From: Ophioderma brevispina
Taxonomy: Eukaryota > Echinodermata > Ophiuroidea > Amphilepidida > Ophiodermatidae
Length of the DNA: 64,000 bases
NCBI GenBank assembly: GCA_023653785.1
Contig: JAMKCH010014257.1
Span: 59,377-123,376 of the forward strand
Direction of reading: 5' to 3'
The notes beneath the pieces are model-generated. The model was not told where the DNA came from. It saw only the letters and a list, made by a program, of their open reading frames with translations, and ran no database searches. Numbering within the stretch: the first letter of the stretch is position 1; each line of letters begins with the position of its first letter. A program made the translations under genes and the position numbers. This document shows, one piece after another, positions 45,778 to 57,854 of the stretch.

Positions 45778-45895
45778 TTGACACCCCACGCACACACCCC
45801 CTCACAACACCTCACAACCCCACAGCACACACATCACACACAAACACACACACCCCACACCAACCCACACATACAACACACCACACGCGTCCCAC
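45778..45895 (+). repeat. CA-rich simple sequence
   Basis: Imperfect CACA/CCAC repeats over ~118 bp, directly followed by T-rich sequence. Confidence 0.85.
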
Positions 45896-45904
45896 CCTCT
45901 GCAT

Positions 45905-46290
45905 TTAACGACCTTTTTATTTTATTTATATTTATTTGTATTCTTATTTATTTTTCTTTCTATTTCTTATTTTTTATTTATTTATTTATATTTTTTTCAT
46001 TTTATATGATATTAATTTATTCTATTTATTTATTTCTATTATTTTTTATTTTCCATTGGCTAAAGCCTATACATCATAACTTAACATGGGAAACCCTGTT
46101 ACCACAAAAATCAGACGATTTCAATAAAAAACACGTAATTTTTAAAAACATGTTAGAATACACAGTGGGAATAATATACAAAATAATATAATAAATACAA
46201 ATAAATATAGAATAATAAATAATAATAAATACATAAATAAATATTAACTAAATACAATAAAAATTAATAAATAAAAATAAATAAAACATA
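45905..46290. repeat. Inverted (TTTAT)n / (ATAAA)n tracts
   Basis: T-rich TTTATT repeats (45910-46060) are followed after ~125 bp by A-rich AATAAA repeats (46180-46290), so the two tracts are inverted relative to each other. The many AATAAA hexamers here come from the repeat and should not be read as polyadenylation signals. Confidence 0.7.
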
Positions 46291-46839
46291 GATCAATCGA
46301 GATTTTTCTTTAATAATCTATAATTGGACAGTCCAAATATGATTTGCAACTGTTTTGACTTGCTATTTCAACCCGATTCTGACCATTTTTTTTTGGGGAA
46401 ATCTTTTTTTTTTTAAATAATAATAAAATAACAAAAAAAAAAATAACAAGCCTAAGTTCGTCGTCATTTACTGGAACCATTTTTTGGCCTAATAGTACTT
46501 ACAAAAAATAATCATGTACTCAATCAACAATATAGTTAGTAATGGAATACTACTTCCTTTATTTAGTGTTCCTCTATTATGCATGCACGTACGTGCAAAT
46601 AACACTGCTGAAAGAAATATGTGGAATCAGCTGCTCACTCCCTCAAAAAATTTCTCTCCCCTCTCCGCTCTCAACCTATCCCATCCAAACCGTCATTCTT
46701 TTAGAGGCAGTTCGTGTTTGGTTCTATTTTAAAGGTCAACGAGAGATTTTCAAGTGTAGTCATATTTTTTCTGTGATATACATGTAGTGAGTTCATATAG
46801 ATTAGACTTTCAATAGATTCCCTACCTTTCATTGTCCAC

Positions 46840-47060
46840 AGAATAACTTAAAATGAAACAAAATGTAGATTTGTATATAGAAAACATAGGCTTAATTTCC
46901 CATCCATAGTAAATTAGAAATCTCACAATTTGTAGACCAAAGAAACCGTTCTTAGCTTAATCTCTCAGAATAAATTTTTTTGATTGAAAGCTTTAACCCA
47001 GTGTCAAAATCAATATGCACATGTTTAGGGCACCTGTTATTTTGAAATTTCTCGTTGCAC
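46840..47060 (+). repeat. Dispersed repeat shared with 12590-12800
   Basis: Same ordered motifs as the copy inside the spacer of the giant element (AGAAAACATAGGC, TTGAAAGCTTTAACC, GGGCACCTGT, TTTCTCGTTG). Confidence 0.55.
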
Positions 47061-48429
47061 CTTTATCCTCCGAATTGGAAAACATCACCTAAGTAATATA
47101 TATTCTCCTGCGTGATTGGCTGATCTGGTGCCCCTGCGAAACATGTGCAGTGGCAAAGCAATCAGACAATGTGTTTGTCAGACCATTGCATGAAAATGGG
47201 GAAATCCCGAGATCGCAATACGTACATTGCGCAATTACTGCAGTTCACCATAGCCAAATGGCTGGATACTGGATTGCACCATTGGGCATGTCATACTGAC
47301 GGTGAGATAATACATGACGGGTTTTCGTGATATTTGCGATTTGTCTGAATTTGACTTATAAAATGTAAGAAATATCATCGGTCACTGTTCCTTTGCATTC
47401 ACGACTATGCACATACGCTGCATGCAGTTTTGTGATAGAGTAACTCTGACTGAAGTAGCACTAGCAGCCAGTCAGTTCGTTGGGTACGTATAGTTTGATG
47501 TCAAAAATGCAATCACGTTTCTCTTTATATTATATTCATCCCAGAATCACTTGGAAATGTAGGCATACGTGCATGTGGCTCTTTTCATTATACTGCCATA
47601 TTAGTGTTAAAGGTGTATATTCCGAGTCAGCTAATCGTGGTCTAGATCGAGCCTGATGAGCTGGTAGTGGTATTCACATACATCATAGAACGTATCACAG
47701 TGCTATTATAGACATGATAGATTTATACTGCTGTACTGTAGATTTGGGTTAAACCATTAAAACGGTATCGGTATTTTCTTTATCATTGGAAAGAAATGTA
47801 ACTGGGTTGAAATTTCAGGGCACCGATCATTATATGGCATGTAAATTGAAGAACTTCCGGGTAATCCAGGGGGTCGCGTCGTTTAGGAAAACACTGTGAT
47901 CATACCTTTTAACAAGTACGATGACCTATAGATGATGTGACCTATGACGTCACTTGTTGACATTCAGGACGCCCTCTGTTGTTTTCTGGCAGGCAAAATA
48001 TTACAGTAGTTTCTGTGACAGACCACATAAAATCTGGTTATAAATTACTTGCAGAATCTTTTCTGATCTAAATTGGTCACAAAATGCAGCTGGTAGCATT
48101 AGCTTATTATGCTTGATAAGAAAGTTAGTATTATTTAATTCGAAACAAAGTTACAGCAAAAAACAGAATTTCTCCATGCAAAGTGTAGGTGCTTTTGCCT
48201 GCCAGTTTCTCTCTTACACCAACAGGGGGCGCCATAAACATAAAGAAATGTCACATCCAGGCGGTGGCGGCCAAGCCTCATTCATTATAGCAACTCACCA
48301 AAAATGTCAAAAGAAATTACCGCAAAACAGAGTGCAAACCACAAACTAATTTGAGTGCTTTGATGTTGGTCGGTCATGGGTGTTCCCATGACCCACACAC
48401 GACCTCGTCCTCGTTCGTTATTCATGCAA
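47061..48429. other. Non-coding DNA, nothing recognised
   Basis: Less AT-rich than average but without exon-like blocks. Frames at 47145-47330 and 48113-48349 have no motifs. Confidence 0.4.
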
Positions 48430-49320
48430 AAAAATCTGAAATAACCCTTCCTGTGGAGTTGATTCTTCAACTCCAACGGTTTTGGAATAAGAAAATATTC
48501 CTTAACAACATATAAAAAAAATCAGATTTTTTCGTCAAGATTTCGCTTTACGTGTTAAACCAATGGCGACGTCTGAAATTGGGATTTCTTGGCCGCCCTC
48601 CCATCTATATAATCCGGTGAAAGCAGGGCGAAGGACGCCCGATGTTCGATACTAGAGTTGGGATTTTGGAGGTTGTCAGGCTCCTGTGGAGCTCTATGGA
48701 AAAAATCCCTAAATTGGCATTAATATGCCTGATTGATTCCTCCAAAACCGCTTGATGAATTCATTCAATTTTTACCATACGGCAAGAAGACACCATTTAA
48801 AGCAATTTTGTTCTGCGAACGTTTAGTTCGTAGAAGAAATTTGGAGAAAAATGCATTTGAAAATTCAATTTTCGCGCCATTAAAATCCCTAGACTGCTTA
48901 GAACGTTATTTATTCAAATTTAGTCTCATTCGCATGTATATGGGGTCTTACCACGCCTATTGACTCCACGAGGTCTGAGCACGAACGTATACAAACGCAC
49001 ACGGGACTACGGCGCTCATGCAACACAACGTATTGACGGGATCTGGCTCATATCGCACCACATTTTGCTCAAATTTCCTTTCCAAGACCTGATTTGTCAT
49101 AGTTGATCGCATATATTCGTGAAGTTAACGTATAAGATTCGTTTTATGGGTGTGGCCTTTTGCAGTAAAAAACCGTTTCGCACGTTTATGACAGAAAATG
49201 ACCGTATCATGAGCCTTTAACAACATAGCATCTATATACAGGTTTACTGGGCCATTTATTAGAGTGGCAATTTTCGGAGGATGCCAAATAAATCCGACCA
49301 CCCCACCCCCCCCCCCGTGA
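48430..49320 (+). mobile_element. Deletion derivative of the 14.7-17.2 kb array region
   Basis: Blocks of the array region appear in the same order but with gaps. GGAGTTGATTCTTCAACTCC (48456) corresponds to 14738, GACGCCCGATGTTCGATA (48638) to 15690, TCTGGCTCATATCGCACCA (49039) to 16903, ATGAGCCTTTAACAACATAG (49207) to the A-unit start, and a jump to GGATGCCAAATAAATCCGAC next to a C run gives the A-unit 3' part. It lacks the 16345-16675 MITE. It shows the spacer-edge sequence and A unit travelling together. Confidence 0.65.
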
Positions 49321-49384
49321 AAGAGTCAATTAAATACAGTAAGAGTTGCATTGAGAGGCGGAACATATAATTTAATTGAGCTAT

Positions 49385-49650
49385 ATGGTGATTTTCATGA
49401 AAACGGGGTCATTTCCAATATTTTTGTCTTTGATTTAAAACTTTTAAACAATGCTTATTGGAAAACAAACGTAATATTTCCGATAGGACCGTTTGAGCTG
49501 CATTTGGGGCATATGTGTGATGTTTTCATGAAAACGGTGCATTTCCAGAAATTTTGTGTCTTTTGGTTATAAAATTTAATGCTTTTTGGAACAAAATGGT
49601 AATATTTTGAAAGGAGCCGTTGAGCGTCATTTGGGGCATATATAGTTGGC
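49385..49650 (+). repeat. Two-copy ~133-bp tandem duplication
   Basis: Each copy contains TTTTCATGAAAACGG, CATTTCCA.AAATTTTTGT-like sequence, GGTAATATTT-like sequence, CCGTTTGAGC and CATTTGGGGCATAT. A third, inverted fragment with TTTTCATGAAAATCG/CATTTTGGAGG lies at 53205-53300. Confidence 0.65.
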
Positions 49651-49744
49651 CATGCTTTCCGTTTTCTTTTCTATGAGATATTTGCCTTCAAAATAGCGGA
49701 AAAAATTGATATCAAACACAACATCAAAATGTTATAAAAAAAAA

Positions 49745-50920
49745 TGAACAAATACTTGAGCACTAAGCTAGCAGCTTGAATTCCTCTTCTGAATATCAAT
49801 GGGGGTTTTCTTGTTGTGTAACAATGTACATGAGCCTTACTCAGATATATTTTTTTTTTTGGGGGGGGGGGTGCGGACTTTCGAAAAAGTGGACCTTTTT
49901 TTGTAAAGTGGACCTCAACCCCCCCTAAAGGTCATTTTTTTTGTGGACTTTTTGAACTTTTAAAAAATTTGACTTTCTTATCAAACATTTTCTTTCTCAA
50001 TTGTGGACATTTTTATCAAAAATTCAGCAAAAGTGGACCTTTTTTGCCCCTTTTGGTCGATTTGGGGGCGGGTGTGTGACGGACCGCACCCCGCCCCCCC
50101 TGCGTACGAACGGGGCCGGCCTTTGGAGAATTGTGTAATGATGTTTTTCCTTGTATTCTCAATCTATTTTTAATTTTTGAAATAAACATAATGTCCGTGA
50201 AAAGCTTGTTATTACGGTTCCTTCATAAATCAGTTTGCGAAGTTGGTAAACTTCTACTTATGATATGAATTGTGGCATCTTATTCTAGGCAAACTTACTT
50301 TGGCAGTTGGAAAGTGTTTTCGTCAGCTCACGATGACTATTAAAAAGTCTAAGAAAGTTGAAAACTTTTAAAAAAATGCGACCTTTTTAAAGGAGTGTAT
50401 TACGTTATCCACACTTCTCGGCAACCAACAAGCTATTTAAATATTGATCAAGAGTGGCATAGACACTCATTTGCCGACCACAAAAATGGTATAAACTTTC
50501 CATCAGATGCATCTTAGTCAATGGGAGAAGTGAAAAATGGTCAAAAATGTTTACTACGTTATTGTGTATTACGTTATCGTTTATTATACGTTGAAAGCGT
50601 TTTAGTTTACATTATCAACTATAATTTGCCCAATGAATGTTTTAGTGTCAATTAAATATATCTTTAGAATAAATTAGTAAAAGGTATCTTAATATTTGGT
50701 TATTAGGTCTTAATTTCAGGCAGAATTCCATACTCAAGGATAACGTAATAAACTAAACAAATTGGAGCATATTTCTTGAGTTCAATTAGCTACTCAAACT
50801 TTAACTTCGTACAAACAAAAATTCAAAATTCTAAGAAAATTGAAAAAATACTTAGCAGCTTGAATTCTTCCGAATATCAATATTCCTTGTCGCCAAACAT
50901 GTGTAGAAATTATGTAATGA
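49745..50920 (+). repeat. ~0.78-kb tandem duplication, copy 1 (interrupted)
   Basis: AGCAGCTTGAATTC..GAATATCAAT (49790) is separated from GTAATGATGTTTTTCC (50135) by a G/C-rich insert. In copy 2 the same motifs lie side by side (50852-50925). The unit continues with ATTAAAAAGTCTAAGAA, GATCAAGAGTGGCATAGACA, and TTTACTACGTTATTGTGTA. Confidence 0.7.
49850..50115. mobile_element. G/C-run MITE inserted into duplication copy 1
   Basis: A G run followed by GTGCGGACTTTCG at the left and CGGACCGCACCCCGCCCCCC at the right, with opposed GTGGACCTTTTTT repeats inside. Its style matches the hAT MITE at 462-769, but the CAGGGCCGTAGCC ends are not intact. Its absence from copy 2 shows insertion after the duplication or precise loss. 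Confidence 0.5.
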
Positions 50921-51504
50921 TGTTTTTCCTTGTATTCTCAATTTATTTTTATATTTTCGCAATACAAACATAATGTCCGTGAAAACCTTGTTTATTACGT
51001 TATCCTTCATTAAGCAGTTGCTAAGTTTGGTAAAACTTCTACTAAGATATTCATTGTGCATCTTATTTAAAGGTAAACATAATGCGGCAGTTAGAAAAAG
51101 TGTTTCTATTCAGCTTCTCACAATGACTATTAAAAAGTCTAAGAACTGTTGAACGTTTTTACAAAAAAAAAAAAATGCGACCTTTAAAAAGGAATTGTAT
51201 TACTTATCCAACATTTCTCAGCAACCAAACAAGCTATTTAAAAAATTGATCAAGAGTGGCATAGACACTCATTCTCCGACCACAAAATTATATAAAATTT
51301 CAATCAGATACATCTTAGTCAATTGGGAAAAAATGGTCAAAAATGTTTACTACGTTATTGTGTATTACGTTATCGTTTATTACGTTGAATGCGTTTTTGT
51401 TTATAATTTGGCCATTGAATGATATGGTGTCAATTAAATGTATCTTAAGAATAAATTAGTAAAAGGTATTTTAATATTTATTTATTATGAGGTCTAATAT
51501 TCAG
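50921..51504 (+). repeat. ~0.78-kb tandem duplication, copy 2
   Basis: Parallels 50142-50720 closely: TGTCCGTGAAAACCTTG, ACAAGCTATTTAAA, ATTGATCAAGAGTGG, ACGTTATTGTGTATTACG. The repeat breaks at about 51504, where an insertion begins, and resumes at 52925. Confidence 0.7.
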
Positions 51505-52924
51505 GTATTTTCATATTCATATATTCATATTCATATTCACACTTATTATGTATCTCCTCTTAACTTATCATTTCATCTATAAACATTAAGTCAGACATCA
51601 TGTTTGTCCATAGTTTGTCCTGTCATGTACATATTGTCTCGTCTGCCCCCCTGGTATTATTTTGGTATTTAAGTAACTTTTTCAATTCCTTTTTTTCACC
51701 CTTTTGCAGAGGGCACTGCGACTTCACGCCTTGCGTTTAGCAGTGTCCTCGTCCCTTCACCATGTATGCATTCCAAAATACTGATTTGTATTAAGTTTTC
51801 TGTAATGCTTATCACATATAATATATAGTTAAACGTTTTGCAAAGTAAGGTCTTATTTTAACCGATTCTTAGTATTTACTTATCTTTTGTAATACACCAA
51901 ATAGTTGCTCCTTTGTACAACCCCTATAGTGGGTGGCCGGATGTTGGTCCGTATCACCTGGGGGCAGAGGCATTTATACCAGGGCTACCTCATACTATGA
52001 CGTGCACGAAATGTATGATGGCCATTCTGTAGGGGTCAGCTAAGCGAGCTGTGGCTCGCAGAGATTATACAGGGGTCCAAAATTTAAAAGTGGTCCAATG
52101 TTGTTGAAAATTGCCTACCAAATTGGTTCGTATGATTACAAGGAATAAAAAATTAAGTTTGTGCTATCTTCCGACTTACCCCTACTGAGTTTATCAGCGA
52201 AAACAACCGTATTATGGTCAAAGGTTAAATTAGCTTCTACAGGGGTCACATACTAAAAATTCTTTATTTAATTTTAAAAGCAAAATCAGGAAATGTTCTC
52301 AAATTAAATAAGGAATGTTTCGACCATCTTGCAATGTGAAATTAACATGTTACTCCACCTCATTAGTATTAACCCCTATACCTCGTAGGGGTATAGGGGT
52401 TATTGGGGTGAACTGGCAACTACTTGTAACATTTGTCCCACTATACCTTTTTTTACTTGTGATTACATTACAAATAATATGAAGACCATTTCCATGAAAT
52501 TGAAGCATTTGCTTTTGACCCCTGTAGAAGCTAATTTAACCTTTGACCTATAATAATGGTTTTCAGCTTATAACTCCATAGGGGAAAGTCGGAGATGGTA
52601 CAAACTATACATTTATTACTCCTTGTGATATACGAACATTTGTATGGCAATTCAACAACATTGACCACTTTCATTTTGACCCCTGTATAATCTTTTGCTA
52701 GCCCCTACCATTAAGGCTACCCCTACAGATTGCCATCATCATTTTTGTGTACTCATAGTTGTTAGGACCTGGTCTCATGCTCTTGCCCCCCCCCCCCCCC
52801 GGTGATATCACAATTAGGCTACTTTTGATGCCTGGCTCACCACTATGGTTTCTGTATTATTAAGGTTTATCATTTTGTTTATTTTGTATACTGTTTTGTG
52901 AGAGACCAAAATAAAATATGAATA
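51505..52924 (+). mobile_element. 1.4-kb insertion splitting a third duplication copy
   Basis: Starts with TATTCATATTCATATTCA-like repeats and ends with AATAAAATATGAATATATA, between two parts of the same repeat (51480-51504 and 52925 on). A terminal AATAAA and short ATGAATAT repeats are typical of the 3' ends of some non-LTR retroelements, but no reverse transcriptase is present. A large foldback (51917-52860) makes up most of it. Confidence 0.4.
51917..52860. mobile_element. ~0.94-kb foldback element
   Basis: Inverted arms meet at ACCCCTATACCTCGTAGGGG near 52374. Matched blocks run outward: ACAGGGGTCA against TGACCCCTGT, TGGTCAAAGGTTAAATTAGC against GCTAATTTAACCTTTGACC, CTGTAGGGGT against ACCCCTACAG, and GTATCACC..GGGGG against CCCCC..GGTGATATCA. 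The palindrome spans almost the whole element. No frame of note. Confidence 0.7.
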
Positions 52925-53060
52925 TATATATGAATATTAGGTAAATTCCCTACTCAGGATCACGTATAAACTAAACCAATTGGAGCAGATTTCTTTAGTT
53001 CAATTAGCTACTGAAACTTTAACTTTGTACAAAAAATTGTTCCAGACCTCCCCGAAATGT
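52925..53060 (+). repeat. Third partial copy of the ~0.78-kb duplication
   Basis: ATACTCAAGGATAACGTAAT at 50732 corresponds to CTACTCAGGATCACGTAT here, followed by ATTGGAGCA.ATTTCTT and AGTTCAATTAGCTACT in both. The copies diverge after about 53060. Confidence 0.65.
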
Positions 53061-56000
53061 CATCATTGGCATATTTTGTTGCTTAAATTTGATAACGTAC
53101 TAAACCCTCATTCTTTTGCTGTACAAAATGTTTGTGTGCCTACTGTGCAGAAACGTAAGACCGTGTTGTTGACCATATTATTTTTTTCCCGTAATAGGTA
53201 TTTAATCCTTATACATAAAACAAACAATTTTAAGACAGTTTTTGGTTGTGTTCTTACCTCCAAAATGCACCGTTTTCATGAAAATCGACCATATGTTTTT
53301 TTGTGTCGTCTGCGAAGCAATTAAAGGCCGACTCAGAGATTTCCTTAGAATGTTGCCCTCAATTTCAAAAAATCGTGTTTTTTGCATGTACATTAATTGC
53401 TTGCCCAAATCACTAATCCTGTGGAATTGCTAACTAAATCGAATTCCTTCATAGAGACCATCACAACTTTATTAGAAAATTCCGGTCCGGAATTTTTTGT
53501 TATAACATATCCTCCTATGGGGCGTAATACTACACATAAATGTTTACTACAAAACGATCAATCCGATTCATCTCAATTTCTGATTTGGTGCATTTTAGTT
53601 ACTATCTTTAGTTCTAGTTGACTATTGTTCATTATTACCAAAAAATAATATTTCGAAATCTCGGAATCAGACTTTAAGCGACACAGTGCTTTGTTGGTGT
53701 GTGTGTCTGTTCTCTTTATATCGTCTGTGGTAAATTTTTCCACTACATATGTCAGCATGACACCGTTTTTTTAAAAAAACCATGGTCCTTGGAATTGCCA
53801 CACATGACACCATTTGACCTTGGTGACCTCACTTCACCTGTTGTACCAAATGTCTTGGGTAAATATCGATCACCATATGCTTTTGATCGGTTATTCAAGT
53901 AACGTAGATTACTATAATCAAATAGTTGAAAATGGTCCACATTTGTTGAGTATTTTGCCCTTTAATTTCCCGCCCAATAGCTTAACTCGAAAACGTATTC
54001 CTCCGACAAATCCACCTCGCAGGCAAATGGTGACTTCAAAGAAGTGATGACCATCCATACTTTTACGTGGTTGTGACCATCATAGCGCAGCGTTTCCACT
54101 CAATAATAATTAACACAAACGAAAATGAAACAACATATGTCATTCTGTAACTTTTTTTTTCTAATTTTATCTCACCTTACTTTCATTAATCCTCAATATT
54201 ACAGTGTCATCATTAACATTCGAGTCAACACGAGTTTTGGTCATCACTTGACGTCACATTGGCGCTTTTGATCAATGAAGCCGTGGGCGAAAATCCGCCG
54301 TTTTCTTCGTATGTCAAAAAGCAAAAATTAAAATGCCTCTATTTTGTTAATTTTTACAATCAAATGTATTATTTTTTCGGAAGTCGTCATGGTAATGTAC
54401 ATATATGTTATGAATGTAAGTCAAACTGAGCTTGACAAAAATCTTGACAATTTCCTTTAAAACCCTAGTCTAAATACCGAAAGGGTTGATTACCTACCCT
54501 TCAGTTGTTATCCCCGGCTTGCTAAACCCCTTTTTTTGGTGCCAAATTATTTAATTGTAATTGTCAAGTGACATTTCCGCTCCTTTTCATCCAAAAACAA
54601 ACATTCACCGGGTATAGGTAGATACAGAGTGAACACAAAGGATGGATTGGGGGGGGGGGGGGTCCCCCTCTCGGGAGAGAAGTCCACACATGCCCTATTT
54701 ATCAACCAGAAAAATATCCCAGACACTTGATTTTGGTACCATAGATAGCTATGGTCCCCTCCTATTTCCATTAATAACCAAATGAGTACCAACATGCCTA
54801 GACATAAAGTTCTCAAGTTCGGAAAAACCGTCAATTTCCCTGTTACACAGTCAGAGTGGGGTGTGGAATCGGGGAAATTCATTTTCACCAAAATAGTTCA
54901 ATATATCCGATTGTCACGCGGTTTTTAGCTCTATGGAAATGACCTAGTTTTTTAATATATATTTTCTGTCAGCGGTTTTTTTTGGCTTCTACTTGATGGA
55001 AATGACTAGTTTTATATATTCATTCATACCAATCATACTTCCTTTAATGTTAATGGTGGTACTTATTTTGATACCAATTGAAAGAAGAAACTCTAAAGCC
55101 ATTCTGTGTAACCAAATTTTAAATTGTAGCAATCGGATTTTCAATTAACAAAAATCACGGGGGGGGGGACACCCGCCCTTCGAGAATTTTGTTCCAAAAA
55201 ATGGTTCAGGTAGACTAGGGGTTGTAATTGATGTTTTTCAAATGTCTTGCACCAAGGATACACCTTTTTGGGGTCCAGTCTTAACACCAATTGGTCATGC
55301 CAATTGGTTAAAAAATCTGTTAATTTAAACAATAGTAATAATTCTACATTAGCATGCGTAAATGCGAAATAAATTCCTGCATCTACCCTTCTGATAGGTG
55401 TAAAGGAAAATATGATTAGGCCTAAACAAGAGACACAAAGTGTCCAGCAAGAAGTCCCAATAGAGGTCTTCACCCACTCATGCATAACATTAAAAAAGGT
55501 GTAGTTCCCGCGAGTATTCGTCATTCAGATAAATTACCTCACCCCCCTTACCCAACTCAAAGTACTGTGCTATTCAAGTGTGACCCATACTTTTATGCGG
55601 ACATATCCAACATGCATGTGGTTCTTTAGATTTAGAAAGTCTCCAGACAATTCAGAATGGACTTTCCTCCGGCAGATGGACGCTAATCCGAAAGGTGGAA
55701 GACCTCTTATAGAAGCTTCGTTATAGGCTTAAGGGAGGGGTCGTTATTTACGCCAGGTGGAGGAATGGAGGAGTGCAAGTGGAAACGAAAAAATATGCAA
55801 TGAAGATAGGGGAATATGAAACATTTCCAACAAGGAGAGGAGAAATATGACTTTAAATGGAGAAAATTCATAAAATCTGGGGGAAATGCGAATTTTGAAC
55901 GGGAAAGAAGGCGGAAAAGTTGGGGAAACGCGCAAGTTTTCGTCAACAAACAAGTTGAACTTCATTCACCCCGTGTAATAATGGCTTGTCCCTAAAACGT

Positions 56001-56614
56001 GGAGTGTAAAAAAAAACAGTAAACCACAAGTTGATTCTGTTATGGGATTATACATATAGACAACACATTGGTGTAACATGTGCTTGGTTAACAGCGCCAT
56101 TTTGTGCAGTGAATACAGAAAAGAGGTCATGAACGTTTAGTGTCAGTTAGTTGGTTTGTTTTGTTGTTGTTGTTTAACAGTCGAGGGACTCGGACTGTAC
56201 TGTTTCGGTAACGGTTTATTTTTCTCTCAACTTCCGGTCAAATTTCAATTTGCTCGGTCTGCCCACATACGTTTCTCAATGTGGACAGGCCTTGGACACA
56301 AAACAATGACACGCCGCCAGATGTGACCGTACTGTTTGGGGTCAAAGGTACGTAAAGGTCACAGGAGCAAAAAGGTTGTTTCACTAAAATGATAATACTA
56401 CCACTTTTATGTTGCATGGTAAAGTGACCATTGGATATGGAGCGGCTTGGGGACCCTTATGTCAGCATGGCGATAAATGCTCGTTAAAGGGGCATTTCCG
56501 GCATGAGTTTATATAGCTTTAAAAAATCATATCTGCAATATACAAGGTAGTAGACCGATGCTACTTGCACAGATGTATGTTAGAAATTTCAAAAAAGTCA
56601 ATGGATGTCATTCG
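53061..56614. other. Non-coding DNA, little recognised
   Basis: Several small frames (53397-53621, 53814-54047, 55141-55524) without domains. G runs at 54649 and 55159 sit in short MITE-like contexts. A 16-codon frame beginning MDANPKGGRP at 55676 looks protein-like but has no donor. Confidence 0.4.
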
Positions 56615-57180
56615 GGGGCAAGGTCAAATTTTCAAAATGGTCCGATTGAGCTGAAATTTTATGAATGATCCTTGTGACCTTTTTTAAACATGCTGAAAAA
56701 ATTTAAAAAAAACTTTGGGTCAACGGTCATTGAGAGGAAGTCAAAGGTCAATTTTCAAAACACGCTCCGATTGAACTGAAATTATGACTGAAATCATACT
56801 TTGGCAATCTAAACATGTTGAAAATATTTTCGAGATCAAGGGTCATTAAGAGGTCGAAAGGCTCAAATTTTTCACAAAAAATGCTATGAGCTGAAATTTG
56901 AAATGATACTTATGATGTCTACATGCCAACATACTTTCGGGTTCAATGTCATTAAGAGGTCAAGGTCAAATTTTTCAAAAGCTCGATTGAGCTTAAATTT
57001 GACTGAAATGATCTTATGACATTTCAAAACATGTTGCAAATATTTTCGCGATTCAAGCAAAACTGGGTCATTAAGAAGTCAAGGTCAAATTTCAAAATGC
57101 TCGATTGAGTAAAATTGAAACGATCCTTATGACATTCTAAAAATGTTGAAAATATTTTCGTGATCGAAGGTCGTTAGGTC
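56615..57180 (+). repeat. Five-copy ~105-120-bp tandem array with AGGTCA motifs
   Basis: Each unit contains AAGGTCAAATTTTCAAAA (or close), CTCGATTGAGCTGAAATTT, GA.CTTATGACATT, AACATGTTGAAAATATTTTCG and GGTCATTAAGAGGTC. Unit starts lie near 56619, 56740, 56852, 56957 and 57075. GGTCAAGGTCA or a close form recurs in several units. Imperfect, so an old satellite-like expansion. Confidence 0.75.
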
Positions 57181-57780
57181 CAAAGGTACTACGAAGGTGC
57201 TCAGATCTATTTCCAGATCTAGTTGTTATTTGTTTTTGTTTTTTGAGAAATTATTCACCACATGCTAAAAAACGACAAACTTTGAAGCTTTAATAAGAAT
57301 TTCATTTTCTGCAGTTAATACGCGATCTATACAACCCGTCAAAATACGATGGTTTCCTATTATATCAAATAATCATCAAACATGGTTTTAGCTTGAAAAT
57401 GGAGCAAAAAGTAACAATTTTGTTACAGATTGATAAAGGCCATGTATATCCCTAACGTCCCTTAACTGCATTTAATATTCCCACACCACTTAAATAGATC
57501 TGGTTTCTGGCACCCTTGGCGAAAAGTGTTTGGGAAAAAAAGTAAAAAAAAAAAGTGAAGGCCTAGGAAAATTGAAAATACTAGAAAAACTGGAACTTCC
57601 TGGGCCATATTTGGTGTTAGAAATTATTTTCAAGATACAATCAGCACAATATCAAGGAAAAAAGTTATTGAGGCTTATAGTGAGTAATTACAGTACTAAT
57701 TTACACACACCCCATAGGAATATTTTTACTAGAAGTCACAGTTAAGAGGGCATCGGAATCATCGTGTCTTCATGCTTCAG

Positions 57781-57854
57781 TAGCTCGAAAATTCAGTGGT
57801 CAAACTTACGGGATTAATCTTGCTGAATGGGATGCAGAGGTCTCGCAGGCCAAG
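57781..57854 (+). CDS. Exon-like block, unidentified + strand gene
   Basis: A pyrimidine-rich acceptor (TGTCTTCATGCTTCAG) precedes and the donor GTAATG follows. After two leading bases the 24 codons read ARKFSGQTYGINLAEWD, then AEVSQAK, with no stop and protein-like composition. It ends in phase 0, which fits the candidate blocks at 60710 and 60804. The same frame is open upstream to about 57681 (...LLEVTVKRASESS), so the exon could start earlier at ATTACAG (57687). Protein not recognised. Confidence 0.45.

Noticed and set aside
46180..46290. Polyadenylation signals from repeated AATAAA
   Set aside because: They belong to a simple (ATAAA)n tract with no gene upstream.
55676..55726. Short frame starting MDANPKGGRP
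   Set aside because: Only 16 codons, no splice donor and no partner exon.
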